From Psychroserpens luteolus (GTDB lineage: Bacteria; Bacteroidota; Bacteroidia; Flavobacteriales; Flavobacteriaceae): a stretch of 64,000 nucleotides of DNA. Below the pieces are notes generated by a model. It did no database searches. It was not told where the DNA came from and was given only the letters and a program-made list of their open reading frames with translations. A program made the position numbers and the translations under genes. Shown piece by piece: positions 24,496 through 33,813 of this stretch; the stretch's first letter is position 1, and every line of letters begins with the position of its first letter. The DNA is taken from NCBI RefSeq assembly GCF_021032705.1, contig NZ_JAHVXI010000008.1, positions 62,001 through 126,000 of the forward strand, read 5' to 3'.

Positions 24496-25263
24496 TTATT
24501 TTGAAGCGACTAACGTGCCGTCACTCGTATTGTCCTGAATGCTAGCAACATAATTAGCCAACACCTTTAAGTTAGTTTCCTTATTACCTTTAATTTTATT
24601 GTCTTTTATAAAAGCTAAAATCAGTTCTGATTGCCTAGGAAAATCTTTCTTAATATCTTTTTTCTTGGTAGACAAGCTGACTAGACTTCTATAATTATTT
24701 AGGATATAGTAGTTTTCAACCTTTTTTAATTTAGCAGGTTTATCTGCACCGTATGCACTTGAAGCTACTTTAGCTTTCGTATACTTATAGTCTACTTTTT
24801 TAAGTAATTTACTATCATTAGAGTTCCCGTTAAAAACGAAATAATCAATAACAGTGTCACCATTAGTATCAATATGTGAAATTGCTCGATAGGTTTGGTT
24901 AGTTGCTATAAAAGTCAACTTTAAATTATCTGTTTTCACGATATTATAAATCTTTTCACCATTCTTTATTTGTAATGCATTAGTCATTGGGTTGTAACGA
25001 GCTAAAACAATAGTTGGTGCGGCATTGATTGAAATTCTAGCATTTTGAAATGATGCTTGAGGAATATGGCTTAAATTTTCAAAGCTTTGATTTGGCAAGT
25101 ACCCTCTAATGTTTTGGATTTCCAATTTGACATCGGTAGGATTAGCACTGGTAATATCTCGAGTATTAATACCGCCACGTATACATTCGACACCTTCTGC
25201 TGCTTGTCCAGTACTTAGATTTACAGTGAACACACAAATGATAAGAAGAAAAAGATTTTTCAT
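24496..25263 (-). CDS. Secreted protein of unknown function, paralogue 2
   Basis: The 255-residue product has a signal peptide ending STGQ and the same layout as the 23569 product. It has an N-terminal variable segment, INAAPTIVLARYNPMTN, KIYNIVKTDN, a DTNGDTVIDYF segment with a possible Asp-rich loop, and the conserved end LSTKKKDIKKDFP to VASK. The N-terminal ~60 residues differ most between the two. Each gene has its own terminator, so they are probably separate transcripts. No function is known. Confidence 0.75.
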   Translation of the reverse strand: MKNLFLLIICVFTVNLSTGQAAEGVECIRGGINTRDITSANPTDVKLEIQNIRGYLPNQSFENLSHIPQASFQNARISINAAPTIVLARYNPMTNALQIKNGEKIYNIVKTDNLKLTFIATNQTYRAISHIDTNGDTVIDYFVFNGNSNDSKLLKKVDYKYTKAKVASSAYGADKPAKLKKVENYYILNNYRSLVSLSTKKKDIKKDFPRQSELILAFIKDNKIKGNKETNLKVLANYVASIQDNTSDGTLVASK

Positions 25264-25427
25264 AATAGTTGATTTTTAGATTAATAACCTCATCAAGTTA
25301 TTAAAATTTTGTTAAAACGAAAAGTCTTACTCTCTGAAAATTAAATATTTAACACTTAACTATTTTAGAAAATTGAAAACATTACAACCTAAAAATCAAC
25401 TACATTTAATTCAAATGATAGCATAAA

Positions 25428-25460
25428 AAAACTCCTATGTGATTATCACATAGGAGTTTT
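25428..25460 (-). terminator. Terminator of sucC
   Basis: A perfect 15-nt stem (AAAACTCCTATGTGA at 25428-25442 with its complement at 25446-25460) and a 3-nt loop lie about 20 nt after the sucC stop. The ends are A- and T-rich, so it could also stop transcripts from the other side. Confidence 0.8.
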
Positions 25461-25481
25461 ATATGGTATTTATAAATTGTT

Positions 25482-26672
25482 TTAAGCTAGAACAGTCTGA
25501 ACTTTATCTGCTGCTTCTTGAAATTCTGTAGCACTCATCACATCTAGACCAGAATTATCAATTAATTCTTTCGCGATGTCTGCATTAGTTCCTTGCAAAC
25601 GCACAATGATTGGTACATTGATTGTTCCCATATTTTTATAAGCATCAATAACACCTTGAGCAACACGATCACAACGAACGATACCTCCAAAGATGTTAAT
25701 TAAGATCGCTTTTACTGCTGGGTCTTTCAAAATAATTTGGAACGCAGCTTCAACACGAGCAGCATCTGCTGTACCACCAACATCTAAGAAGTTTGCTGGC
25801 TCTCCTCCTGCTTGTTTAATTAAATCCATAGTGGCCATTGCCAATCCTGCTCCATTTACCATACAACCTACATTTCCGTCAAGATCAACATAGTTTAGAC
25901 CTTTCTCTCCCGCTTCAACCTCTATTGGATTCTCTTCACGTAAATCACGTAGTGCAGCTAAATCTTTATGTCTAAATAAAGCATTATCATCTAAAGACAC
26001 TTTAGCATCTACCGCCATAATTTTATCATCACTAGTTTTTAAAACTGGGTTGATTTCGAATAAAGAAGAATCAGATTTCACATAAGCCGTATATAAGGCT
26101 GTAACGAATTTTGTCATATCCTTGAAAGCTGCACCAGATAATCCTAAGTTAAATGCCACTTTACGTGCCTGAAATGGTAAAATTCCAGTTGCTGGGTCAA
26201 TCTCTTCTGTAAATATCAAGTGTGGTGTTTCTTCTGCAACAGTTTCAATATCCATTCCACCTTCTGTAGAATACATAATCATGTTACGTCCGTTACTACG
26301 ATTTAATAACACAGACATGTAATACTCTTCAGGTTCTGAATCTCCAGGATAGTATACGTCTTCAGCAACTAATACTTGATGTACATGTTTTCCTTCAGCA
26401 GATGTTTGAGGTGTCACCAAATCCATTCCAATAATTTGACCAGCTATAGTTTTAACATCATCTAAGCTTTTAGCCAATTTAACGCCTCCACCTTTTCCAC
26501 GACCACCTGCGTGAACTTGTGCTTTAATTACGTGCCAACCTGTACCAGTTTCTTCAGTTAATTTCTTAGCTGCTTCAACTGCTTCATCAGCATTTTGTGC
26601 TACAATACCACGTTGAATACGTACGCCAAAACTGCTTAATAATTCTTTTCCTTGATATTCGTGTAAATTCAT
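25482..26672 (-). CDS. sucC: Succinyl-CoA synthetase (ADP-forming) beta subunit
   Basis: SucC is the ATP-grasp/nucleotide-binding subunit of the TCA-cycle enzyme that couples succinyl-CoA cleavage to substrate-level phosphorylation. From the ATG at 26672 the product has 396 residues, the normal length, starting [12 protein letters not shown]. It has [22 protein letters not shown] with metal-binding context, [17 protein letters not shown] and LINIFGGI. An upstream in-frame codon would add 30 residues that overlap the promoter. The alpha subunit gene sucD is not adjacent. A good promoter lies at 26732-26762. Confidence 0.96.
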   Translation of the reverse strand: MNLHEYQGKELLSSFGVRIQRGIVAQNADEAVEAAKKLTEETGTGWHVIKAQVHAGGRGKGGGVKLAKSLDDVKTIAGQIIGMDLVTPQTSAEGKHVHQVLVAEDVYYPGDSEPEEYYMSVLLNRSNGRNMIMYSTEGGMDIETVAEETPHLIFTEEIDPATGILPFQARKVAFNLGLSGAAFKDMTKFVTALYTAYVKSDSSLFEINPVLKTSDDKIMAVDAKVSLDDNALFRHKDLAALRDLREENPIEVEAGEKGLNYVDLDGNVGCMVNGAGLAMATMDLIKQAGGEPANFLDVGGTADAARVEAAFQIILKDPAVKAILINIFGGIVRCDRVAQGVIDAYKNMGTINVPIIVRLQGTNADIAKELIDNSGLDVMSATEFQEAADKVQTVLA

Positions 26673-26731
26673 TTGGTTTAGAAATTTATGGTTTGTCTTC
26701 GTTTCATTTTCGAAGTCATTTTTTACGACCA

Positions 26732-26762
26732 CAAAAGTAAACATACTAAAAGTTTTTACCAA
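26732..26762 (-). promoter_or_regulatory. Promoter of sucC (TTG and TACTTTTG)
   Basis: On the minus strand TTG (26760-26762) is followed after 20 nt by TACTTTTG (26732-26739), an exact fit to the Bacteroidota -33/-7 pattern. The -7 box is about 60 nt upstream of the sucC ATG. Confidence 0.7.
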
Positions 26763-26843
26763 TAGTTTTTAATATTGATTTATGAGCTTACTAATTCAAT
26801 AAATAGCACGTCTTCATTATCAATTTTATTTTATTTAATTATT

Positions 26844-27500
26844 TTAATCTTTTAAACGCTTAATTACAGAAAATGCTTTATCAACCAAATGATCTTCAAC
26901 TACAATGGTAAACTCATTAGTTGTAGAAACGACCTCATATAAAGTAATATTCTCCCACGCTAAATGCTTAAAGATTTGATAATACAATCCTGCAATTTTC
27001 GAATTACCTTTTGGTAAATAAATACTAATTGCTGATAATTTATCTTGCAACCCAATTTGCACTTCATTTTTAAAGGTTTTTAAAATACTTTCCTTTTCGG
27101 AAGTTGATATGATGATATTACTTTCTAAAACACCACGCGTAAACGCATAGAAAATATGATGATTTACACTAATTTTTTCTAAAATTTGCGAATGACTATG
27201 AATTAAAGTTTTTGAATTTTGGAATGTAAAATCACTCAAATTTGAGCGCACTGTGATATCTCCTAAGTTTTTAAAAATCTTCTTTAAACGAATAGAGTTT
27301 TCTAGATTAAAAGGTTGTTGGTAACGTCGCAATGCCATCATTATCGCACCATCTTTTACCGGTTTACGCAACATCTCAGAAATAGGTTTATTTAGCTCTT
27401 TAGCTAAAGCTGAAAAATTAATGATTTGTCGTGATAAGCCTTCTTCTAAAAAAGGGCTCGATACAATGATATCTTGTACACAAGAAGCTATAGTTTTCAA
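26844..27500 (-). CDS. ACT-like regulatory protein divergent from lysA, with TTG start
   Basis: The 218-residue product has a helical N-terminal half (MKTIASCVQDIIVSSPFLEEGL, GAIMMALRR). Its C-terminal half looks like one or two ACT-type beta-alpha modules (SAISIYLPKGNSKIAGLYYQIFKHLAWENITLYEVVSTTNEFTIVVED in outline). ACT domains bind amino acids and regulate biosynthesis. The gene is transcribed away from lysA, so a role as lysine- or aspartate-family regulator is plausible but not shown. There is no kinase domain. The start codon at 27500 is TTG: an in-frame stop lies five codons upstream and the next ATG would delete the conserved N-terminus. Confidence 0.65.
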   Translation of the reverse strand: MKTIASCVQDIIVSSPFLEEGLSRQIINFSALAKELNKPISEMLRKPVKDGAIMMALRRYQQPFNLENSIRLKKIFKNLGDITVRSNLSDFTFQNSKTLIHSHSQILEKISVNHHIFYAFTRGVLESNIIISTSEKESILKTFKNEVQIGLQDKLSAISIYLPKGNSKIAGLYYQIFKHLAWENITLYEVVSTTNEFTIVVEDHLVDKAFSVIKRLKD

Positions 27501-27575
27501 TTTGTTAACTATTTAACATTTTGTGTAAAATTAGCAATATTTTTTTATTTATATGTTTTAACTAAGGATTACATC

Positions 27576-27583
27576 TATTTTTG
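27576..27583 (+). promoter_or_regulatory. -7 box TATTTTTG upstream of lysA
   Basis: TATTTTTG fits TAnnTTTG and lies 36 nt before the lysA ATG, in the 119-nt gap between the divergent genes. No TTG is seen at the expected -33 distance. Confidence 0.4.
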
Positions 27584-27619
27584 ATCCTTCAAGCACATTG
27601 ATTATAAGATTTAAAACGA

Positions 27620-28825
27620 ATGAAACACAACACTTTATTACTGATTGCAAAGGACTTTGGAAGTCCGGTTTACGTATATGATGCCGAGAAAATAAAGTCT
27701 CAGTATAAACGATTAACATCAGCTTTTGGTAAAGTCAAACAGTTAAAGTTAAACTATGCGGTTAAAGCGCTATCTAATGTCTCGGTTTTAAAATTATTTA
27801 ATCAATTAGGCTCAGGATTGGATACTGTTTCTATCCAAGAAGTACAGTTAGGACTTAAAGCTGGGTTTCAACCAGAGCAGATTATTTTCACTCCTAATGG
27901 TGTATCACTTGCTGAAATAGAAAAAGCGGCAAGTCTTGGTGTACAAATTAATATTGATAACCTTTCGGTATTGGAACAATTTGGAACTAAGCATCCCAAA
28001 ATACCTGTTTGCATTCGTATCAATCCGCATGTGATGGCAGGTGGAAACACGAACATTTCCGTAGGACATATTGATAGTAAGTTTGGCATTTCTATTCATC
28101 AAATTCCTCATTTACTAAGAATTGTTGAAAATACTCAAATGACCATTAATGGCATTCATATGCACACTGGAAGTGACATTCTAGATATTGATGTCTTTTT
28201 GTATGCCAGTGAAATTTTATTTGATACTGCAAAAAACTTTAAAAATCTTGACTTTATCGATTTTGGATCTGGATTTAAAGTCCCATATAAAACAGGTGAT
28301 ATAGAGACTAATGTAGAAGAGCTCGGAGAAAAGTTATCTAAGCGTTTTAATCAATTTTGTAAAAACTATGGTAAGCAGCTTACTTTGGCTTTTGAACCTG
28401 GCAAATTCTTAGTGAGTGAAGCTGGTTATTTTTTAACACGAGTAAATGTAGTTAAGCAAACTACATCAACTGTTTTTGCCCAAGTCGACTCTGGTTTTAA
28501 CCATTTAATACGACCTATGCTTTATGGGTCTCAGCATGAGATTATTAATATTTCTAATCCAAATGGTCGGGAACGCTTTTATTCGGTTGTAGGTTATATT
28601 TGTGAAACAGATACTTTTGCCAATAACAGACGTATAAATGAAATTACTGAAGATGATATCCTAGCCTTTAAAAATGCTGGAGCGTATTGCTATTCTATGG
28701 CATCAAATTACAACTCTAGATATCGTCCGGCTGAAGTTTTATGGTATAACAAAAAAGCACATTTAATTAGAAAGCGGGAAACCTTTGATGATATTTTACA
28801 AAATCAAGTCGCCATAGACTTATAA
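27620..28825 (+). CDS. lysA: Diaminopimelate decarboxylase
   Basis: LysA carries out the last step of lysine biosynthesis, decarboxylation of meso-diaminopimelate, with PLP. The 401-residue product has the fold type III decarboxylase layout: Lys49 in LNYAVKA as PLP ligand, HVMAGGNTNISVGHIDSKFGIS, IHMHTGSDI, a GSG glycine loop (DFGSGF), EPGKFLVSEAG, and CETDTFANN with the active-site cysteine of the partner subunit. A terminator follows at 28831. It lies back-to-back with an ACT-like gene. Confidence 0.95.
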   Translation: MKHNTLLLIAKDFGSPVYVYDAEKIKSQYKRLTSAFGKVKQLKLNYAVKALSNVSVLKLFNQLGSGLDTVSIQEVQLGLKAGFQPEQIIFTPNGVSLAEIEKAASLGVQINIDNLSVLEQFGTKHPKIPVCIRINPHVMAGGNTNISVGHIDSKFGISIHQIPHLLRIVENTQMTINGIHMHTGSDILDIDVFLYASEILFDTAKNFKNLDFIDFGSGFKVPYKTGDIETNVEELGEKLSKRFNQFCKNYGKQLTLAFEPGKFLVSEAGYFLTRVNVVKQTTSTVFAQVDSGFNHLIRPMLYGSQHEIINISNPNGRERFYSVVGYICETDTFANNRRINEITEDDILAFKNAGAYCYSMASNYNSRYRPAEVLWYNKKAHLIRKRETFDDILQNQVAIDL

Positions 28826-28830
28826 TACTT

Positions 28831-28856
28831 AGCGCAGGGGATTTGTCTTGCGCTTT
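28831..28856 (+). terminator. Terminator of lysA
   Basis: AGCGCAGG pairs with CTTGCGCT (one wobble) and TTTTATAG follows. It starts 5 nt after the lysA stop and sits in the 37-nt gap before the convergent gene at 28863. Confidence 0.7.
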
Positions 28857-28862
28857 TATAGT

Positions 28863-31244
28863 TTAATTAGTAACTTCTATTTGTTGCGATATTAGATCTT
28901 GACTATTTACAATTCCCTCAATATATAATGTCATAGGGGTTTTAGTATTTAGAACTTTAAAAGACAGCTCTCCATTAGCATCAAATCTAGCATTAGGAAT
29001 CCAATCGATCACGCCATATTCTTTAAAAAATTTAGAATCAAACAAGCTATACTTTGGCACATAGAAACGTTTAGGTGTAGTATAGGTTAACGGAATATTG
29101 TATTGCGTAAAAGACACCTTAGTCTTTACTTTAAATTTCTTAAACGGATCTGTATATATTTTTATAATACCTGCAGCACCTCTAATACCTCCACCGATGC
29201 CTCCTTTATTGACTTCTACATAATCAACAACTTCCATACTAAACTTATATAGAACATCTAAATCTACTAAAATAACATCGTCTAAGTATATTAATGGAAC
29301 ATCTGTTGCATTTATTGAAGGTCTATTTAAGGCCGTAATTCTGAATCTAGAAGACTCTTGAGTACTTTCATTTACAAACATAGTTTCATCTACCAGAAAA
29401 CCACGTTCACTAATAAACTGAGCAAAAGTTTTATAAAACTGTCTTTCATGTTCTCCAAAATCTATCACTTTTCCCAAGGTTTGATTTTGCAATTTTTCAA
29501 TCCTTGTGTATTTCTTTTTTGCATAGAGTTTTACCTCATCTAAGGCTTCTATATCGTCAAACTTGAAGTCACTGGTACCTGAAGTTGCATATTGATTAGC
29601 TCTAAGTGTAGTTTTTGGTTGATATGCCGTTTGGAAATCAATAATCTTAGACGGTGAAAATTGTAAGACTACATTTGACCGACCAACATTTCCATTACGT
29701 TTCGTTTCGCCTATTCTAATAGTTTCATCATCTAACGGAAAAAAGCCTCGCTTTTCAAATGATTTTTGACCTTCTGATAAGGACAATATCTCCGAACCAG
29801 TATTAATATTAGGGTAAATTAATAAACTCTTACCACTGCTCGTATTAGCATTAATTGTATAGCTGATACCAACTTCAAAATCATAAACGGGCTCTGGAGG
29901 TGCATTGAAAATGGTCGTCCAATCATAACTACTCCATCCTTGAGTAAGTAGTAGGTTATCTAATTCGTATTTCTTCTTCTCCGTAATATCTGTAAAATAG
30001 TAGGACGCTTGTTCTACCGCACTTTTTAAATATGGCTGAAGATAGGTAGCTGATATGATATTTTGATGATGTGCATAGCTTCTAGTTTCTGAAGGTAATA
30101 CTGAAATGCTCAAATTTTGAAATAACTGCGTATCTATAGTTGGTAGCTTAAGTGTAATTTCTAAGCTATCATTTTGTATCTGATTTACCGATGCTTTTGT
30201 AACTGCATTTAAAGGTAATCCTTCAAAATTAAAATACAAGCGTTCTGCTATAGGCCTATCGTCTTCATCAAAAAGTGTGAATATATTCACACCTTTATAC
30301 AGGTAATTTAAGTCTACAGCAGTTATGGACTCTTTGGCTCCGTTGAGACTTAATATCGCTTCAGTAGCATTTGCACCATTGTGGATAACAAGTTTAAAGT
30401 TTTTATTTCCAAAGTTTTCTAATCCGATATCATTTGTTTTAAGGGCCACACCTATACTGTTAGGCGTTGTAATATCTTTAATAGAAAGCAAGATTCCTGT
30501 TCTTTCAGGTTGTTCTAATTTAGAAACTACTTTACTATCATTATAAAAATATTCCAAACTATAATCCTCACCTTCAGTAGGAAATAATAAAAACTGACCT
30601 ATCCCAAATTTATTCAATGTTGTAGACGTTAACACATCGCCATTCTTATTAAGAATATCAATTTTTAAATTAGGCACTCCTAAACCTAATTTATCTTTGG
30701 CGATTACACCCACAACATTCAAAGTCTCAGATAATAAATGACCACTTTCAGGAAGCACTTGTATATCAATGGTCTTATCTACATCTATTGGTTTGTCATT
30801 AACTTTATCTTCTGGGTTTATCACGTTAAATTTTTCTAAGAAATACGTATGCTCATTGTTAAAGTTTCTTGACCAATTGGTATACGCTTTAAATTGATAT
30901 TCTCCACTAGCAAATGTACTATCTATCATAAAATCACCTCTAGACACACCTTGATTCATCATAACAAGTTTCTCACGAAGTACCTTATCGTTTTTATCTA
31001 AAATTTGGCAATATAAATTTGCTGTATTTGTTGAAGGTTGCTTGATATCCTTGAGAAATACATAAGCATTAAAGCCCAACATCTCTCCTGTGATGTAGAT
31101 CGTCTTATTAAAATGCACATAGATCTGCTCCCTTGAAAGATCGGCAAAATCTTCATAGGCATCTATAATCTCACTGGTATCTTGAGAAAAGCCAATGTTA
31201 CAAGACAGAAATAGAAATAATAATAGGTGGATATTAGTCTTCAT
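28863..31244 (-). CDS. MG2-domain protein with C-terminal TonB-plug-like domain and no barrel
   Basis: The 793-residue product has a signal peptide ending GFSQ. Residues about 33-140 resemble an alpha-2-macroglobulin MG2 domain (REQIYVHFNKTIYITGE, ASGEYQFKAYTNWSRN). A long beta-rich middle follows. About 600-705 resemble the plug of TonB-dependent receptors (VPLIYLDDVILVDLDVLY, VDYVEVNKGG, GAAGIIKIYT). The protein ends without the ~500-residue beta-barrel a receptor needs. I recognise this architecture as a widespread, uncharacterised Bacteroidota family. The gene lies 4 nt after the 31249 gene, so the two proteins probably act together at the outer membrane. Confidence 0.75.
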   Translation of the reverse strand: MKTNIHLLLFLFLSCNIGFSQDTSEIIDAYEDFADLSREQIYVHFNKTIYITGEMLGFNAYVFLKDIKQPSTNTANLYCQILDKNDKVLREKLVMMNQGVSRGDFMIDSTFASGEYQFKAYTNWSRNFNNEHTYFLEKFNVINPEDKVNDKPIDVDKTIDIQVLPESGHLLSETLNVVGVIAKDKLGLGVPNLKIDILNKNGDVLTSTTLNKFGIGQFLLFPTEGEDYSLEYFYNDSKVVSKLEQPERTGILLSIKDITTPNSIGVALKTNDIGLENFGNKNFKLVIHNGANATEAILSLNGAKESITAVDLNYLYKGVNIFTLFDEDDRPIAERLYFNFEGLPLNAVTKASVNQIQNDSLEITLKLPTIDTQLFQNLSISVLPSETRSYAHHQNIISATYLQPYLKSAVEQASYYFTDITEKKKYELDNLLLTQGWSSYDWTTIFNAPPEPVYDFEVGISYTINANTSSGKSLLIYPNINTGSEILSLSEGQKSFEKRGFFPLDDETIRIGETKRNGNVGRSNVVLQFSPSKIIDFQTAYQPKTTLRANQYATSGTSDFKFDDIEALDEVKLYAKKKYTRIEKLQNQTLGKVIDFGEHERQFYKTFAQFISERGFLVDETMFVNESTQESSRFRITALNRPSINATDVPLIYLDDVILVDLDVLYKFSMEVVDYVEVNKGGIGGGIRGAAGIIKIYTDPFKKFKVKTKVSFTQYNIPLTYTTPKRFYVPKYSLFDSKFFKEYGVIDWIPNARFDANGELSFKVLNTKTPMTLYIEGIVNSQDLISQQIEVTN

Positions 31245-31248
31245 CTTA

Positions 31249-32784
31249 TCAATTATTGGTGTTTTTTAGAGGTGTATTCATCCAATAGTCATCATTAGAT
31301 TCTAACGAATTTACTTCTGCTTCAGATAAGGGTTTATATTTCATAATAAACTTCAAATTTTTAGGCTTGATCTTATTTTCAAAGACATCCTGAGCAAAAA
31401 ACTCTCTAAATTGATACGCTTCAATTTTTGGTGATCTCAGTATTCTTCTATTAGCGACATCGTAAATATTTTTAACACGATAATCAAATTCACTCATATT
31501 GGTATTTTCATCAATTGTCTCAGGCAGGCTCCAATCGGCTATTGTAATCTTGACAGTTTGCTGATCGACAATTTCGGCTTTCTTTACCAGTAATTTTCGC
31601 TTCTGGTATTTGAATCTAAAATCTTTCCTATCTACTGTAGTCGTATCTAACTTATTATTAAACTTCATATAGAAAGCCTGTTCATATACATTAAAATCTA
31701 TACTTTGCACATCAAATACAAACTTATTACTTACAATGAATCGGTTATTGAAAGTGATATAATTTAAATACATAAAATCACCTTTGGGTTTGTACTCAAT
31801 AACCACTTCAAAAAGAGGATTTACATTATTAGTTTCAAGAACCCTATACTCTAATTTATGAATTGCAAAATTATCTTTTGCAATAAAAATCTTCCCGCTT
31901 GCTCTATGACCGCTACCTACCAAACCACTTTTAGCCTTAAAAGAAATTTCATAAATAATATCATCATTAAGATAAACTTTATGCAAAGTTTCAAATTCGT
32001 GATTCTCTAAAAATTTACGCTTAAAAACATAAACAAAAGAAAAACTAAGGTGTTCAAAATTTCGTATTGGATTATGAACATTTAATATCCCCAATTCGTT
32101 ACCTCCTTGACCAGACAAGGTTGTATTTTTGATATATTTTGAATCACCATCATAGGCAATTAATAAAGAAGAATCTCTAGAGAACTCTTTATTTTCTTTG
32201 TAACTTAATATAGCACTCTCATTGTACGCATTCATCATTATATCTGTTTGAAAACCGGCGTCGTATGATTCTATAATAGCTTCATTTAAATTATAATAAT
32301 CACCACGAACAATCTGGTAATCTCTGTAATAACCTACGGAAGAATATGGCTTAGTTGGATAGTTAAGTGTTATACTAGCTATAGCTTTCTTTACTAAGGT
32401 GTAGGCATCTAAATCACTGCTTGACGTTTTCTTTCCTTGTATGACGACTTGACCTAGGGCTTCAATTTTCGGATTAAGATATATAGTATTAATACTTTTA
32501 TCTTTTAACAAAGTTGCCTCTATAATTTTAGTTTCATACCCTAAACAAGAAATAATTAAAGTGTCTTTAATTGCTTTGTATCGATAAGGAATTCTAAAAT
32601 CACCATCGACATTTGCCACAATACCTTTACCACTACTTTTAAACTGGATGGTAGCATATGGTACAGTATAATTGGTTTTTGTTTCAACAAGTTTGCAGAA
32701 AATTTCTTCAACACCTTGTGAAAAACAAAGCGAAGAAGCAAATAGAAGAATGCTTAATATCGTGAACTTTCTTATCAAATTCAT
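31249..32784 (-). CDS. Carboxypeptidase-regulatory-like (CarboxypepD_reg) outer-membrane-associated protein
   Basis: From the ATG at 32784 the product has 511 residues with a signal peptide ending CFSQ. Residues about 30-115 form a CarboxypepD_reg-like beta sandwich (VPYATIQFKSSGKGIVANVDGDF, ISCLGYE, a LQVVIQG-like end). The remaining ~390 residues (VKKAIASITLNYPTKPY and following) are the conserved extension found in Bacteroidota proteins of this type, which lack a TonB plug. An in-frame ATG 21 codons upstream overlaps the previous gene and is rejected. It is paired with the 28863 gene. The function is unknown. Confidence 0.75.
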   Translation of the reverse strand: MNLIRKFTILSILLFASSLCFSQGVEEIFCKLVETKTNYTVPYATIQFKSSGKGIVANVDGDFRIPYRYKAIKDTLIISCLGYETKIIEATLLKDKSINTIYLNPKIEALGQVVIQGKKTSSSDLDAYTLVKKAIASITLNYPTKPYSSVGYYRDYQIVRGDYYNLNEAIIESYDAGFQTDIMMNAYNESAILSYKENKEFSRDSSLLIAYDGDSKYIKNTTLSGQGGNELGILNVHNPIRNFEHLSFSFVYVFKRKFLENHEFETLHKVYLNDDIIYEISFKAKSGLVGSGHRASGKIFIAKDNFAIHKLEYRVLETNNVNPLFEVVIEYKPKGDFMYLNYITFNNRFIVSNKFVFDVQSIDFNVYEQAFYMKFNNKLDTTTVDRKDFRFKYQKRKLLVKKAEIVDQQTVKITIADWSLPETIDENTNMSEFDYRVKNIYDVANRRILRSPKIEAYQFREFFAQDVFENKIKPKNLKFIMKYKPLSEAEVNSLESNDDYWMNTPLKNTNN

Positions 32785-32788
32785 AGGC

Positions 32789-33166
32789 TTATAAATCTCT
32801 ATAAAAAACCAAACCATTTTTGTTTTCGTCATAAATACCAAATTCACGAGTTCCCCAAGTTGTATCGCTCAAGTTCGTATTTTGATGGAAAACGGCTGTA
32901 GTTTTGTATTCTTCAAATAAAGCATCAACCTCATCAACATAAATTCTCAATAATACACTATCCATTCCTTCTGTCCAATCATTTTCATCATGCCATTGTA
33001 AATGTATTTCGATGCCATCTCTTATAACACCTGCATAACCAGGATGGTCTCCAACATCTTTAAAAGCCAGTTTAAATCCGAGTTTATTTACATAATAATT
33101 TACGGCGTCCATAACATGTCGCACCGGAAGTACAGGATGAATTTGTTTTAAAAAGGCCTTACTCAT
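32789..33166 (-). CDS. VOC-family (glyoxalase / bleomycin-resistance-like) protein
   Basis: The 125-residue product has the single-domain VOC layout: an opening HPVLPVRHVMDAVNYYVNKLGF, a central IEIHLQWHD strand and a closing REFGIYDENKNGLVFYRDL. VOC proteins include glyoxalases, dioxygenases and antibiotic-binding proteins; nothing here chooses between them. It overlaps the end of the DinB-like gene by 8 nt and precedes the 31249 gene by 4 nt, so it is probably in the same minus-strand operon. Confidence 0.85.
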   Translation of the reverse strand: MSKAFLKQIHPVLPVRHVMDAVNYYVNKLGFKLAFKDVGDHPGYAGVIRDGIEIHLQWHDENDWTEGMDSVLLRIYVDEVDALFEEYKTTAVFHQNTNLSDTTWGTREFGIYDENKNGLVFYRDL

Positions 33167-33743
33167 CAGTCTTTTTTACTTTACCTGTAAAATGATTTAT
33201 TTTTGGGTTTATTGGATTTCCTGTGACTCTTCTAAACGAAGCTAATTGTCCACAATGCCATATGGCATCAGCTATCGGACCATTAACTTGATTCCAAAAC
33301 GGAATTTCATTTTCTCCAAATATGATCTTATACTGAGAAATATCATCACTATCTCTAAGGATATCGGCAGCTGTTTTTAAATTGATTAGGGTTTGTTTGC
33401 GTTTATCTTCATAACTCATTGCCGATTTATCGACTCTACTATTTGGTTTTTTTAATGTAGAGTTAACTACGATATACGATAGGTCTAAAATATGATCTAT
33501 AGTTTCTTCAGAAGAACGCACCTCTTCACTTGGTCGGTAAGTTAAATCTTTTTCTGTAAGACCTTCACTAGACCAATAAAACCTAAATCCAAGTCCGTCA
33601 ATCATTCTTGCGGCCATAGTTCCTGCCGTAAATTCTTTAGAATATTCCGGAACTTCATAGTATGGTAATTTTTCTTCTGAAGTATCTTGAGCATAACTGA
33701 TAGAACTCAAAATTAATGCGATAAAAAGTATCGTGTTTTTCAT
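33159..33743 (-). CDS. Exported DinB-like protein
   Basis: The 194-residue product has a signal peptide ending SYAQ, unusual for the mostly cytoplasmic DinB/YfiT four-helix-bundle superfamily. Supporting motifs are a helix with EETIDHILDLSYIV, a middle helix with RKQTLINLKTAADIL, and ADAIWHCGQLASFRRV near the end, which supplies the conserved histidine of the metal site. The family includes metal-dependent thiol transferases; no substrate can be inferred. It is the first gene of the cluster that runs on through VOC to the plug protein. Confidence 0.75.
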   Translation of the reverse strand: MKNTILFIALILSSISYAQDTSEEKLPYYEVPEYSKEFTAGTMAARMIDGLGFRFYWSSEGLTEKDLTYRPSEEVRSSEETIDHILDLSYIVVNSTLKKPNSRVDKSAMSYEDKRKQTLINLKTAADILRDSDDISQYKIIFGENEIPFWNQVNGPIADAIWHCGQLASFRRVTGNPINPKINHFTGKVKKTDE

Positions 33744-33813
33744 GTATACATATATTTGGTTGAATAATAAGATCTGTTATTAAAATTAAGATAATCTATT
33801 TAGATAGAAAAGC

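Noticed and set aside
32556-32741. 61-codon minus-strand frame overlapping the CarboxypepD_reg gene
   Set aside because: It overlaps the confidently assigned frame on the same strand and shows no family features.
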